Origin: Maribacter cobaltidurans
GTDB taxonomy: Bacteria > Bacteroidota > Bacteroidia > Flavobacteriales > Flavobacteriaceae
Reading direction: 5' to 3'
Length of the DNA stretch: 64,000 nt
Assembly (NCBI RefSeq): GCF_002269385.1
Contig: NZ_CP022957.1
Coordinates: 4,393,001-4,457,000 of the forward strand
Shown here one piece after another: positions 53,901 to 62,235 of this stretch. The notes beneath the pieces were generated by a model. The model saw only the letters and a program-made list of their open reading frames with translations, made no database searches and was not told the DNA's origin. Within the stretch, counting starts at the first letter, position 1, and the number at the start of each line of letters is the position of its first letter. The position numbers and the translations under genes are program-made.

Positions 53901-54111
53901 CGGTATCCTTGCCCCTGCGCCAAAGCCTACTTACATTGTTGGTTATGCCCCATTCGACCGCGTCATAAAAAGAAGTCTTTCCAAAACCGTTTGGGGCATA
54001 TAGGGATATAAAATTCAATACCTCACCTTCTGGCGTTGTAAATTTGAACGTGGCATCTTCTGACTTGTCATAGGCCCTGAAACCGGATATTTCTACGGAT
54101 TTAAACTTCAT
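50977..54111 (-). CDS. SMC/Rad50-like ABC ATPase with zinc hook, ABC-three-component system
   Basis: 1044 residues. N-terminal ABC half with Walker A PNGFGKTS (residues 40-47); long coiled coils about 180-880 interrupted by a CPLC zinc hook at residues 531-534; C-terminal half with a signature-like FSTAQINILSLS, Walker B FIDDPIQSMD (Asp972-Asp973) and H-loop LSTHDQN. This is the SbcC/Rad50/RecN-type architecture. The adjacent small gene and protease make it the ATPase of an ABC-three-component (ABC-3C) conflict system, a class defined by comparative genomics. It would bind DNA or another invader signal and release the effector. Overlaps the upstream gene by four bases. Confidence 0.85.
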   Translation of the reverse strand: MKFKSVEISGFRAYDKSEDATFKFTTPEGEVLNFISLYAPNGFGKTSFYDAVEWGITNNVSRLWRRGKDTEKSINTLRELDTDKKQVNLLRNTNTSGPTFVRYFTDRDEKPVERLLKVHGSNKADTKKDVGEQLAFRDVILSQEWISAFLKEDDGEIRYSKFMKNHELQETDVYYQKIKVLQETNKKHLAELRENIKVLKSKISEEDEEDILETVNNLIQKINTDYQKPISDLITLSASKKEIKDLQDVLAKALIEEDNSTDLALLLMAIENAIVGKEGLFSKKQYFEARDNLRKLIAEIKAIEENLKQFERLEAAQNELESGNSEREALQGKAKILERLITQFDNYLETQKEIDDKHEEQKDLRKQKSKLDKEIEQVRRKQIDEKATLDSLAKNKVGLEKEQESLPKLKENLEKTATAIDQGEKRILDLEDIMDKHRADLEKIDEQISELELVKREAKEGQYALTSVSESPRLNKVVEDLLAKSQQKFTIKNELKQLAETITQQEELNTTIQGFIASGLDIVNRNETDSCPLCEHQYDSYKTLADKISNNRALSESLKILLEQKNRSLDEMAKIDTELEKLLNDLMLFYDNGLKNLKERRIQIDNSRTEDQKLLKAQESDLAKLKENQAGLINKTNGKSFENHTSALKESLKGILKNLEDTRTKLAKTDQELTNLETNEKEIIGRIELIATEIENLKSGKSFIEIENWFEDNNPGQKINKGFLEKQTKKNQSALDKVQELLAELRKEIQNLEENLKSLSQNNQQSKLSGAEDQKKDLEKKIAAYERFLQESLSIEGPELSDEALTRLLSQKENETKAQLKKTKKKLEDYRKLDKYSQNIVPFLERKNAKIELEKEEGELALVKKSVTPIINAEVKKTKEFLENKIKEFFYVELINEIYEKIDPHPEFKSVEFKANFDLGTPSLDVFVKDNNNQSTLIPNLYFSTAQINILSLSIFLASALNSHEYDCIFIDDPIQSMDSINVLSTIDLLRSIVINQEKQIILSTHDQNFHNLLKKKIPSRIFKSKFMELESFGKVKDDRQLTN

Positions 54112-54641
54112 TTCTTGTTTATGATTTTTTCGACCAATAGGTCATATGCTTTGCGGGCATCAGGCGTTGTGTTAATTTTTTTTAATGTCTTACCCTTTAG
54201 AACTTCTTGTATTATTTTGTTTGGTTCAAAGACATTTTGTGTACTCTGTGTGGAAACACCAATATTGACAAGCTTATTCAATATGTGGTCCTCTACCGCG
54301 GATTTGTGACTTTCACTCTTATCAATGATTATCTTTCTACAGGAAAATGTGTCGTTCTCAATCTTGTATTTTAGACCCTTGTCCACCGCTTCAGAAAGCC
54401 TGAAAAACAAATAGATATTCCAACGTTCAAATTCCTTCTCCAATTTATTTTGGAAATTAATCGCAATAAGGTTCACTATTTGTTGCCAGCTTTCTTCCAA
54501 GACCTCGTACCCTTCAATATCAACAAAAAAAGCGTGCGCCTTACCGTTTCCCAAATCTATCTCCTCGTATAATAGTGATAAATCCAAGAATTGTTCTTGA
54601 AAAGCTTCCTTTACGTTACCACTCGGGGATGAATCTTTCAT
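54108..54641 (-). CDS. ABC-3C middle component-like protein
   Basis: 177 residues, no signal or membrane helix. Alpha/beta protein with WNIYLFFRLSEAV and YKIENDTFSCRKIIID, a pattern I associate with middle component 1 of ABC-three-component systems; the assignment rests on memory of that family and on position between the effector and the ATPase. Overlaps the protease gene by 26 bases and the ATPase gene by four, so all three are translated together. The expected role is to bridge ATPase and effector. Confidence 0.65.
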   Translation of the reverse strand: MKDSSPSGNVKEAFQEQFLDLSLLYEEIDLGNGKAHAFFVDIEGYEVLEESWQQIVNLIAINFQNKLEKEFERWNIYLFFRLSEAVDKGLKYKIENDTFSCRKIIIDKSESHKSAVEDHILNKLVNIGVSTQSTQNVFEPNKIIQEVLKGKTLKKINTTPDARKAYDLLVEKIINKK

Positions 54642-55971
54642 ATAATCGTTTTAATGTGGCCAAGGATTCGTTTGGCAGACTGTTATCAAAATCTTCATCC
54701 AACTCTGTAACAACCCTTTCTTTAAAGGCCGAGATATTTATAAACTTATATTTTTCAAGAGGAAATTCTGATGCTACGTCAATATCATGGCCAAAATGGG
54801 TTTGTGCATATTGCTTTCTCGCTTCCGCGATATTTGATGTTATCTTGCTTAAATCAAGTATTTCCATTTCCCTATCTACGGAAGGGATGTTAGAAGCAAC
54901 GACAACTATACCATCTGGTCCTAAACCCGAGTAATCCAACTTGGGCAAATCCATCAGGTGTGCCGTCCAAAAATCCTGATTGATGTCCGAAAAAAACATT
55001 CTGACTTTCTCAAAAACCACTGGCATGTCAGCTAAACTATGGGCCTTGTTTTTGGCTATATTCAATATCGTGAGAAACTCTAACCACATTCGCCATATGC
55101 CCCTTTTCTGCAATTCAAAATTAGTTTGCTCCAACAGCAAAAGTCTATTGCTCAAATGCTCTTTAATATAGTTCGGGGTAATATCACTATCCCTTATCTC
55201 GCTTGCCTTTACCTTTAACAACTCCGTGAGCTTATCCCTTCTGGAAACTATTACCTCTTGTGGCCCGGTTATAATAGAAAAGATTTCATCCTCAAAAAAG
55301 GAAAACGATTTTAAATATGCCGGCAATAATTTCTCCAGCGCTCCCGCGTTTTCGTTTGCATCAATAATTTGATTATAGTATTTTATGGGAATAAAACCAA
55401 TTTGTCCCAATGCCTGTACGGCGTTGGTTGCCATTCTACTTTGAATCCCGAGAATGGATAAATGATCTGTCTCTATTTTCAAGAACCCGCCTCCGGACAT
55501 TCCCGCAACGTTATCATAGTTGACCGTACCGAACAATTGTGCCATATGGCAATAATTTCCAGAGGCAAGTATCCTTTCTACCCTATAAGGAGAATACCGC
55601 TCCCCCTCGGCACTATCTCTATTCTGAGAAGGAAATCCACAAAGTTGATACCCAACATTTTCGTTGATTTCATTTTTCACAAAAAGTTCTTTGAAACCAT
55701 CTAAATAATCAATTTTCAGTATCGCGGCGTCTGCCTGGGAGTGCGGAAAATAATTAACACCCAATTCCAGAGTAAACGGTATCAATTCCTCCGACCAGCC
55801 GTCTTCGTTTTTCAGATGTCTGAAAATATCAATTTCGGCTCCATTTTGTAAAGCACTGAACAAATGCTTCGCTGTTAAAATATAGGTGTATTCATTCGTC
55901 ATAGGCTGAAAGAAACATCCACTGCCTTCCCCTACTCTAACACTATATCTCTTTAAGTCTTCTGCGGTCAT
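54616..55971 (-). CDS. Trypsin-like serine protease effector of the ABC-3C operon
   Basis: 451 residues, no signal peptide, hence cytoplasmic. Chymotrypsin-fold protease over residues 1-200: His36 in LTAKHLF, Asp81 in ADAAILKID, Ser159 in GMSGGGF with the oxyanion Gly. The remaining 250 residues are mostly helical and would be the C-terminal docking region typical of ABC-3C effectors. A cytoplasmic trypsin-like enzyme is expected to be held inactive until infection. Overlaps the MBL gene by four bases upstream and the middle component by 26 downstream. Confidence 0.85.
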   Translation of the reverse strand: MTAEDLKRYSVRVGEGSGCFFQPMTNEYTYILTAKHLFSALQNGAEIDIFRHLKNEDGWSEELIPFTLELGVNYFPHSQADAAILKIDYLDGFKELFVKNEINENVGYQLCGFPSQNRDSAEGERYSPYRVERILASGNYCHMAQLFGTVNYDNVAGMSGGGFLKIETDHLSILGIQSRMATNAVQALGQIGFIPIKYYNQIIDANENAGALEKLLPAYLKSFSFFEDEIFSIITGPQEVIVSRRDKLTELLKVKASEIRDSDITPNYIKEHLSNRLLLLEQTNFELQKRGIWRMWLEFLTILNIAKNKAHSLADMPVVFEKVRMFFSDINQDFWTAHLMDLPKLDYSGLGPDGIVVVASNIPSVDREMEILDLSKITSNIAEARKQYAQTHFGHDIDVASEFPLEKYKFINISAFKERVVTELDEDFDNSLPNESLATLKRLYERFIPEW

Positions 55972-57044
55972 TTTGAAACGGGGTATTCTGAAATCAACTT
56001 CGTTTCAAAATTGGGAAAATCATTTAAATCCTGTTCGGTAAAAATACTCTTCTTTACGTTCTCATAATTGAAATAAATGACTGCTTGGGGATTGACGCTA
56101 ATTATTCTGGCCAATGTTGCCTTGTGAGGATGACCATGTGAAGAACTATCCGTACTTATTACGTACTTATTCGTTTTTACAACTTCCAAAAGTTCTTTAT
56201 GCATATTACTTTTACTGCCATGGTGGGATATCTGAAATAGTTCGACCGGGATAGGTTTTTCCTTGGAATATCCCAATTCCTGTAAAGACTTTAATACCCG
56301 ATCAGGATGGGAATCGGCCAGAAATAAAAAATTCTTTTCGGCATAGGTTAGAAGCACTGTAATGGAACTTCCGTTCTTCACACTTGTATCTTGTTTAAAA
56401 CGAAAGCTGTCCAGTGTTTCTTTTTGGATGATATCTTTCAGATTTTTTGCCCAGTCCTCTTTCTTTCCGCTTGTATAAACAGGATCTCCCGTTTTCTTAT
56501 TATACTCACCGACCAATTTTTTCAATTGTGAATTATCGGGAGACAGTATTTTTAATTGGACTCCAAAGAGGGCAAATTCATCACCTTGTCTTATAATTTT
56601 TTTGTCCCAAATCTTATGTTTTAGCAAATAGTCTTCAAATTCAATAGCCTCCGCCACCCCAGTGTACGTCGTATTAGGTACTTTGAGATTTAGCCGTAAA
56701 TCATTATTCTCTTCTTTTTTGAAAAACTGGGCAATAGATTTGCCCGAATTAAACCAGACCTGGCCCACAAGGTTGTAGGCCTTCGCATCCGTTGAGAACC
56801 ATTTTAACAAGCCTTCGATATGGTCATTATCAATATGGGATAAAATTAGTAGGTCGATTTTTTCCTTTCGCTTTTTAATTTTTTCAATTTCTAGGTGCAA
56901 CTGCCCATATTGGTTATAACTTGAGTTAAAATACGTTGATGACATTCCCCCATCAATCAGTATATTTCGTGAAGTACCTTCATCATCTTGGTGGGAAATG
57001 AGGATGCTATCTCCCTTATGTGCCTCTAAAAATTTAATTATCAT
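55968..57044 (-). CDS. ComEC-type MBL-fold hydrolase, first gene of the defence operon
   Basis: 358 residues, no signal or membrane helix. Metallo-beta-lactamase fold: LSHIDNDHIEG with His70, Asp72, Asp74, His75, later FLADSHPD and SHHGSKSNMH, and a C-terminal SSHGHPH, all in the order of ComEC/Rec2-like MBL proteins, which can be nucleases or phosphodiesterases. First in the run MBL-protease-middle component-ATPase. The same MBL plus trypsin pair occurs in type I Avs (AVAST) systems, where a STAND NTPase takes the place of the ATPase. The gene product could process a nucleic acid or a signal nucleotide. Confidence 0.85.
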   Translation of the reverse strand: MIIKFLEAHKGDSILISHQDDEGTSRNILIDGGMSSTYFNSSYNQYGQLHLEIEKIKKRKEKIDLLILSHIDNDHIEGLLKWFSTDAKAYNLVGQVWFNSGKSIAQFFKKEENNDLRLNLKVPNTTYTGVAEAIEFEDYLLKHKIWDKKIIRQGDEFALFGVQLKILSPDNSQLKKLVGEYNKKTGDPVYTSGKKEDWAKNLKDIIQKETLDSFRFKQDTSVKNGSSITVLLTYAEKNFLFLADSHPDRVLKSLQELGYSKEKPIPVELFQISHHGSKSNMHKELLEVVKTNKYVISTDSSSHGHPHKATLARIISVNPQAVIYFNYENVKKSIFTEQDLNDFPNFETKLISEYPVSK

Positions 57045-57150
57045 GGACTAAAGCTGCTACTTGAATATATTTTAAAAAACATTTTTAAAAGGCAAACGAA
57101 TTTTAGCTCAAAAAGAGGCCTGTTTACCAATCGACAAGAAAGGGGGTGAT

Positions 57151-57166
57151 GTCAGTAAAAACTGAC
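57151..57166. repeat. Inverted repeat in the patatin-MBL gap
   Basis: GTCAGT (57151-57156) and ACTGAC (57161-57166) around AAAA. Six-base stem without a following T run on the minus strand, so not a clear terminator; it could be an operator for the MBL operon or a weak 3' hairpin of the patatin mRNA. Confidence 0.4.
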
Positions 57167-57216
57167 GCTAAAAATACTAAAATTAATAATACATACGGAA
57201 GACCGATCTTTTATAA

Positions 57217-58419
57217 TTAGATTTTCATATTTATCCAATCAGCCATTGCTTCTTTAAAATATTTGTGTCCAAGATCGTGCAACACGTCTCCCTTGGTGTC
57301 CAAATTGGTTCTAATCGGTTGGTTATAAATTTCACCTATTTTCCATTTTTCGAAACATTGGTTCAAAAGTTCAATGTCGTCGTCATTGGTTAGATCCATA
57401 TCTAGATCATAAAGCTCGTTAATCAAGTGATCTAGTTCATTGGCATTATCGTCTTGGGAATGCCTATGCAATAATGGGGACAAGCGAATAAACCGTTTCT
57501 TATTCTCTAAAGCCTGCCCCAGATTATTATCGAACCTCCATATATAAGTCATGTAATTTGCCCAGTCCGGAGGCTCATATAAAATGGTCTTAGCTTGATT
57601 TATAACGGTTTTCCCAAAAAACTTAAGGCCTAGACCCGGTTTTGTCTTTCGGTATTTTATAACATTGATATATAAAAGGTAAAAATATTTTCGCTCGCGT
57701 TGAGATGTGATCTTATTTGAGGTACCTAGTGAGATGATGTTAATCTCCTCTTTACTTACGCCAAGTTTAATGGCTTCCGTGAGACCGGCAGCCACTGGGT
57801 TGTTGAACCCTCCTAGAGCACCATCCCACAGATAAAAATTTCGCTCAGATCTTTGGGCCTTTATTCTAGCGGGAAAATCAAAATAGCCAATTGGTGCGTT
57901 TGTAGAACCACTAATGGCCTGGATGAGGTTAACAGAATCGAATGGCTTCCCTTCTTTCCCATAAGACTTGAAAAACTTCGCCTTATTATGGAGTGCGTCA
58001 AATGTGGTAACTACTAATTTAAGACTGGGCTTACCGATAAAATCAGGAAGGTCTTCCATTGGTATTGCTTCAATCTCACTGAACAAGCTTTTGAGTCCTG
58101 CATACTTCTTTTTGACCGAATACTTTGGGCCTGCTCCAAAAAGACCTACAAAATCGGCCGGAAAGTACTTTTCCCAAAAAGAGTTTTTGCTGAAAACCAA
58201 GGTTCTATTTTGCTTTTCATAGAAGAGGGACAAACACTTATCAATATCCCAATTACAGCAGAGGGCGGCCAGCACGAGACTTCCACCTGATGTTGCAATG
58301 ACCAAATCATATTTTCCTAGTATTTCGTGACCCTTGCTATTTCCGTAACGTTCCCTTAAGGTGAGAAATTGGAGTAAAGACCAGCTACCGCCACCATCAA
58401 GAGAGAGAATATTGTACAT
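57217..58419 (-). CDS. Patatin-like phospholipase
   Basis: About 400 residues from ATG 58419, which begins directly with the first strand (MYNILSLDGGG); an upstream in-frame start at 58464 would add 15 residues. Patatin fold: oxyanion loop DGGGSW at residues 8-13, nucleophile elbow ATSGGS (Ser44), catalytic Asp199 in WDGALGG. The elbow starts with Ala where Gly is canonical (GxSxG). No signal or membrane segment. Patatin phospholipases act as membrane-attacking effectors in several defence systems (for example CBASS CapV). It is divergent from the PLD-helicase gene and separated from the MBL operon by 172 bases. Confidence 0.88.
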   Translation of the reverse strand: MYNILSLDGGGSWSLLQFLTLRERYGNSKGHEILGKYDLVIATSGGSLVLAALCCNWDIDKCLSLFYEKQNRTLVFSKNSFWEKYFPADFVGLFGAGPKYSVKKKYAGLKSLFSEIEAIPMEDLPDFIGKPSLKLVVTTFDALHNKAKFFKSYGKEGKPFDSVNLIQAISGSTNAPIGYFDFPARIKAQRSERNFYLWDGALGGFNNPVAAGLTEAIKLGVSKEEINIISLGTSNKITSQRERKYFYLLYINVIKYRKTKPGLGLKFFGKTVINQAKTILYEPPDWANYMTYIWRFDNNLGQALENKKRFIRLSPLLHRHSQDDNANELDHLINELYDLDMDLTNDDDIELLNQCFEKWKIGEIYNQPIRTNLDTKGDVLHDLGHKYFKEAMADWINMKI

Positions 58420-58518
58420 ATCATTATTGTTTATAAGTAATTTGTAAGATAAGTATTTCAACAATTATCAAAAAAAGCGGTCTACGTCTTACAATTAAAC
58501 AGTGGCCAGTGAAACTAC

Positions 58519-61500
58519 TTGATTTTAACTACATCCAGTAGAAATAAGATTTTTCCTATCTTAAAAGCAATATCGAACATTTTGAAAAACAAAAAGCAAC
58601 TCTTTATCGATTTTGACAACCCTTCCTACACTTGGCCATCACAAGAAGATTTCCCCATAAATGAAGACGGGCGAAAAATTAAAGATATTATTCTTGAAGA
58701 CCTGAAGGCCTCTAAAGAATATCTCATCATCACAGGTTTCACCTCACTAGCAAATATCGTAGAAGTATTTGGCAGTGAGCCTCTTGACATTACCAGAAAA
58801 ACAAGGATTCTTTTAGGATTTGAACCCGAAGTGCGTAAAAGAAAGTCTTGGTCTAAGACCCCACTCTCAGAAGAAATCAAGGAATATTGGATCGATAGGG
58901 GTATTGATGTCCTGAAAGGGGGCAAAGTTATCCAGACCATTGAACATATCAATAATGGAACTATCGAATTTAGGATAAAGGAACGACAACACTCCAAACT
59001 GTATGTAGGAGACCGCCATGCCGTTTTGGGATCGGCCAATTTCTCCATACAGGGTATTACCACCCAAAAAGAGGCATCCATTAGAGTAGGATCACAGCCT
59101 TACCAAGATGTAGGTGTTTCTGATTTCAATAAAGATTTGAATCAATATCAGTATGACAATATTCGAAAAAAGGCATTGAATTTCTGGGACCAAGGACAGA
59201 CTTATGATATGAAGTCATTATTGGAAGGTTTATTACAAAAAGTCCCTTGGGATCAGGCGCTGGCACGTGCCTTGGCCGAGATTCTTGAAGGTAACTGGAT
59301 TTCAAATTATCCAGAATTCAAAAATAAGATTGATAACGCAAAGCTTTGGCCCTTTCAAATTAGTGGTCTTGCCAAATCCATGATATTACTGGACCATCAG
59401 GGTAGTGTTCTTATCGCCGACCCTACTGGTTCGGGGAAAACCAGAATGGTCACCATATGCATGCTTTCCCTTATCCACAAATTATGGGAAAGTGGTCGGC
59501 GTGACCAATGTAATAGTTTGGTCTTATGTCCAAAAAATATCGTTGAAAACTGGGAAAAAGAAAGTCTTAATCTAAGTTTCCTGAACACGCCGCCGATTTC
59601 CATGGGAATTTTACAACGAGAGGGACGCAATAGAAACAAGACCATTAAAGCCCTCCAACTGACCAACATACTGGTTTTGGACGAAGCCCACAACTTTCTC
59701 TCAAGAAAGTCCAATAGAAGCAATGCATTCAAGGAACATAATGCAAGCTACGTCATTCTTTCAACCGCAACGCCAATAAATAAGAAAGCGGATGATCTTC
59801 TTCGCATCATAGAGCTTTTAGGTCCGGATAATTTACAGGATGAGGAACTTTTAAAACTGAAAGAATTATATAAAACTCCCATTCGCGAAAAGAAGGCCGA
59901 AGATCTCAAAAGATTGAATCGATTCATCCAAAAGTTCATTTTGAGACGAACAAAAAAGAGACTTAACCAACTCATTGACAAAGAACCGGAGGCTTATGTG
60001 AATAAATTCGGTAACAGGGCTAAATTTCCCAAAGTCAATAATAGAACCTACAAGACGGCAGAGACGAAACAGGATATTGAAATTGCGCAACAGATCGGGG
60101 TCAAAGCAAAACAACTTCGAGGACTGATCTATTTGAGAAAATTTAGGATACCGGTATACATAGAAAAAGAAGATACCGAGAGGATCATGGTCTACTACAA
60201 ACAACGCATCAAAACGGCCACGGCGTTTACCGGTTACCATATTCAGAATTCACTGCGCTCTTCCACTGCGGCATTAATGGAACATGTAGTTGGTACGCAA
60301 ACAACAAAAAAATTTTATGACCTTAAAGGGCATAAGTCGGATACGGGCAACATCATTTCAAAATTGGAATCTTTTCGTGAAAAACCACTCCCCAGAAGTG
60401 ATTATCCCCAATTACTCCCAGATTGGCTCACAGATTCAATAGAATATGAAAAAGTAATAAACCATGAAATAAAGACCTATAAAGAAATTCTAGAGTTATT
60501 AAAGTCAATGTCAGATAGTCGTGAACGAGGAAAAGCGAAGCAGTTAATGCTATTGGTAGATAAACATGGGCTGGTCTTGGGTTTTGATAGTACGGTGCTC
60601 ACATTGTTCTATCTTAGAAAATTACTTAGGGAATTTGGGTACCCCGAAAAAATCCATTTGGTGAGCGGCAGTAGTGACGCAGCAAGACTGGAGGTTCAGG
60701 AAGTCTTTGGAATCGATTCGAAGGTTGAACGGGGACTCGCACTTTGTTCCGATGTGATGGCAGAGGGGGTTAACCTTCAAAGAGCAAAGGCCCTTTTACA
60801 GTTGGATTTTCCCAGTGTTATGCGTTTGGCCGAGCAACGTGTCGGAAGATTGCACCGTATGGACAGTCCCCATGACGACATAGAAGTATTTTGGTCAAAA
60901 GATTCCGAGTCATTTGCGTTAAAGGCCGATCGCCGTTTGGTACGTACCACGATTCTAACGGAAAAGCTTATAGGTGGCAATCTTGACTTGCCCGATGAAC
61001 TTTTGGAGGGTGAAGAAGACCTGATTTCTGCAGCAGAATTCATACGTGAGTTCAACCCTTTTGAAAGGGAAGACTCGGATTGGCAAGGTCTTAATGATGC
61101 CTTTGATCCTCTTTATAGATTAAAAGAAGGTAATAATGCTATTATCAAAGAGGAAGTTTATGAAGAACTAAAACGTACAAAAGCGTCAATTCAATGTAGG
61201 GTAAGCTTTGTGAAATCAAAAGAAGATTGGGCATTTATATGCACTAAGGGGACTGAAAAAAAATCCCCTCTTTGGTTGTTTATAGAAGCCTCTGGTGTTG
61301 TACACAACGAATTTTCGGTTATTTGTCAATTACTTCGTGAAAACTTGGATAATGTAACCGATATTGACTGGAGTCCTAAAACATTGGATAATTTCATCTC
61401 TATTTTTAGGAGAAATGAGCGCAACGCCATTCCTAATAAAAAACGTCGGGCTTTAGAGGTAGCAGAATTCCTTTTGACGAAACAAATACGGTATGAAAAA

Positions 61501-61809
61501 GATGATACGATAATTCGGTTGATTAAAGAACTGCAAAAAGCGTTTAGAGCGGGTTACCGCATTGACGAAATGGCCATAGACTATTCTAGATTTGCCGAAC
61601 TCTGGTTGGAACTTCTGATGCCGATGCTAAAAGAAAAGCAACTAAAAGCTACGAGGCGTGCCCTTATAACGTTGGAAAATCTGAAAACTCCATGGCTAAA
61701 ACGATACTTTGAGCCTGAGCGATTAAAATCCATCTATGACCATATTCCCTTGACCGAAAAATTGGAAAAACGTATTGCGGCATGTATCGTTGGTATAAAA
61801 AATAAATGA
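58519..61809 (+). CDS. Phospholipase D-like nuclease / SNF2 helicase fusion
   Basis: 1096 residues, TTG start. N-terminal PLD-like domain with one HxKx4D motif (His158, Lys160, Asp165 in QHSKLYVGD), which would need dimerisation for a full active site. Then a SNF2-type superfamily 2 ATPase: Walker A DPTGSGKTR (301-309), DEAH box 388-391, motif III STATP 415-419, and a C-terminal helicase part with QRVGRLHRMD. A helical tail follows. Nuclease plus translocase suggests a DNA-scanning and cleaving restriction factor; SNF2 and PLD parts occur separately in DISARM and Dpd systems. Divergent from the patatin gene, the two starts about 100 bases apart. Confidence 0.88.
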   Translation: MILTTSSRNKIFPILKAISNILKNKKQLFIDFDNPSYTWPSQEDFPINEDGRKIKDIILEDLKASKEYLIITGFTSLANIVEVFGSEPLDITRKTRILLGFEPEVRKRKSWSKTPLSEEIKEYWIDRGIDVLKGGKVIQTIEHINNGTIEFRIKERQHSKLYVGDRHAVLGSANFSIQGITTQKEASIRVGSQPYQDVGVSDFNKDLNQYQYDNIRKKALNFWDQGQTYDMKSLLEGLLQKVPWDQALARALAEILEGNWISNYPEFKNKIDNAKLWPFQISGLAKSMILLDHQGSVLIADPTGSGKTRMVTICMLSLIHKLWESGRRDQCNSLVLCPKNIVENWEKESLNLSFLNTPPISMGILQREGRNRNKTIKALQLTNILVLDEAHNFLSRKSNRSNAFKEHNASYVILSTATPINKKADDLLRIIELLGPDNLQDEELLKLKELYKTPIREKKAEDLKRLNRFIQKFILRRTKKRLNQLIDKEPEAYVNKFGNRAKFPKVNNRTYKTAETKQDIEIAQQIGVKAKQLRGLIYLRKFRIPVYIEKEDTERIMVYYKQRIKTATAFTGYHIQNSLRSSTAALMEHVVGTQTTKKFYDLKGHKSDTGNIISKLESFREKPLPRSDYPQLLPDWLTDSIEYEKVINHEIKTYKEILELLKSMSDSRERGKAKQLMLLVDKHGLVLGFDSTVLTLFYLRKLLREFGYPEKIHLVSGSSDAARLEVQEVFGIDSKVERGLALCSDVMAEGVNLQRAKALLQLDFPSVMRLAEQRVGRLHRMDSPHDDIEVFWSKDSESFALKADRRLVRTTILTEKLIGGNLDLPDELLEGEEDLISAAEFIREFNPFEREDSDWQGLNDAFDPLYRLKEGNNAIIKEEVYEELKRTKASIQCRVSFVKSKEDWAFICTKGTEKKSPLWLFIEASGVVHNEFSVICQLLRENLDNVTDIDWSPKTLDNFISIFRRNERNAIPNKKRRALEVAEFLLTKQIRYEKDDTIIRLIKELQKAFRAGYRIDEMAIDYSRFAELWLELLMPMLKEKQLKATRRALITLENLKTPWLKRYFEPERLKSIYDHIPLTEKLEKRIAACIVGIKNK

Positions 61810-61887
61810 TTCCCGAATATAGGTTTTTGACTTCGCTGAAATATATCTCATCGGTGCGGTAAAGTATAGGTTCGTTTTCTCTCATTC

Positions 61888-61903
61888 TCACACTATATTG
61901 TGA
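61888..61903. promoter_or_regulatory. hipB operator candidate O1
   Basis: TCACACTATATTGTGA, a near-perfect 16-bp palindrome with TCACA/TGTGA ends. First of three similar sites before hipB; centre 61 bp from the next. Confidence 0.72.
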
Positions 61904-61948
61904 TTTACATGCCTGTCCCCCACTTTAGATATTATTTTTACCTCATTA

Positions 61949-61964
61949 TCTCATTATAATGTGA
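61949..61964. promoter_or_regulatory. hipB operator candidate O2
   Basis: TCTCATTATAATGTGA, one mismatch from a perfect palindrome TCACATTATAATGTGA. Centre 61 bp from both the preceding and the following site. Confidence 0.75.
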
Positions 61965-62009
61965 TTTTTGTTGTAAGTATTGAATTTTATAACTATTTTT
62001 ATACCTAAA

Positions 62010-62025
62010 TCACATTATAGTGTCA
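62010..62025. promoter_or_regulatory. hipB operator candidate O3, overlapping the hipB start codon
   Basis: TCACATTATAGTGTCA. The hipB GTG start codon (62020-62022) lies inside this site, so a repressor bound here would sit on the start of the coding region. Centre 61 bp from O2. Confidence 0.72.
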
Positions 62026-62226
62026 AAAAAGAAGATAGGCAAGAGCATTAAAGCACGTAGAAAAGCGCTACGGGTAACCCAACAACAATTGGCCCAACTC
62101 GCCGATGTAAGCGTTAATACACTCTATAAAATTGAGCGTGGCCAGGCAAACCCTACCCTTGAAACCTTGGATGGAATTGCGGATGTATTGGGAATGGAGG
62201 TATGCTTAAAAGTAAAGAAACTCTAG
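62020..62226 (+). CDS. hipB: HipB-like antitoxin, XRE-family DNA-binding protein
   Basis: 68 residues, GTG start inside operator O3. One helix-turn-helix domain: RVTQQQLAQLADVSVNTLYKIERG. Very short, lacking extra C-terminal parts. In HipBST modules HipB is the DNA-binding component that represses the operon and holds the kinase. hipS follows after nine bases. Autoregulation through the three palindromes is the obvious inference. Confidence 0.9.
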   Translation: MSKKKIGKSIKARRKALRVTQQQLAQLADVSVNTLYKIERGQANPTLETLDGIADVLGMEVCLKVKKL

Positions 62227-62235
62227 ATTGATTAT

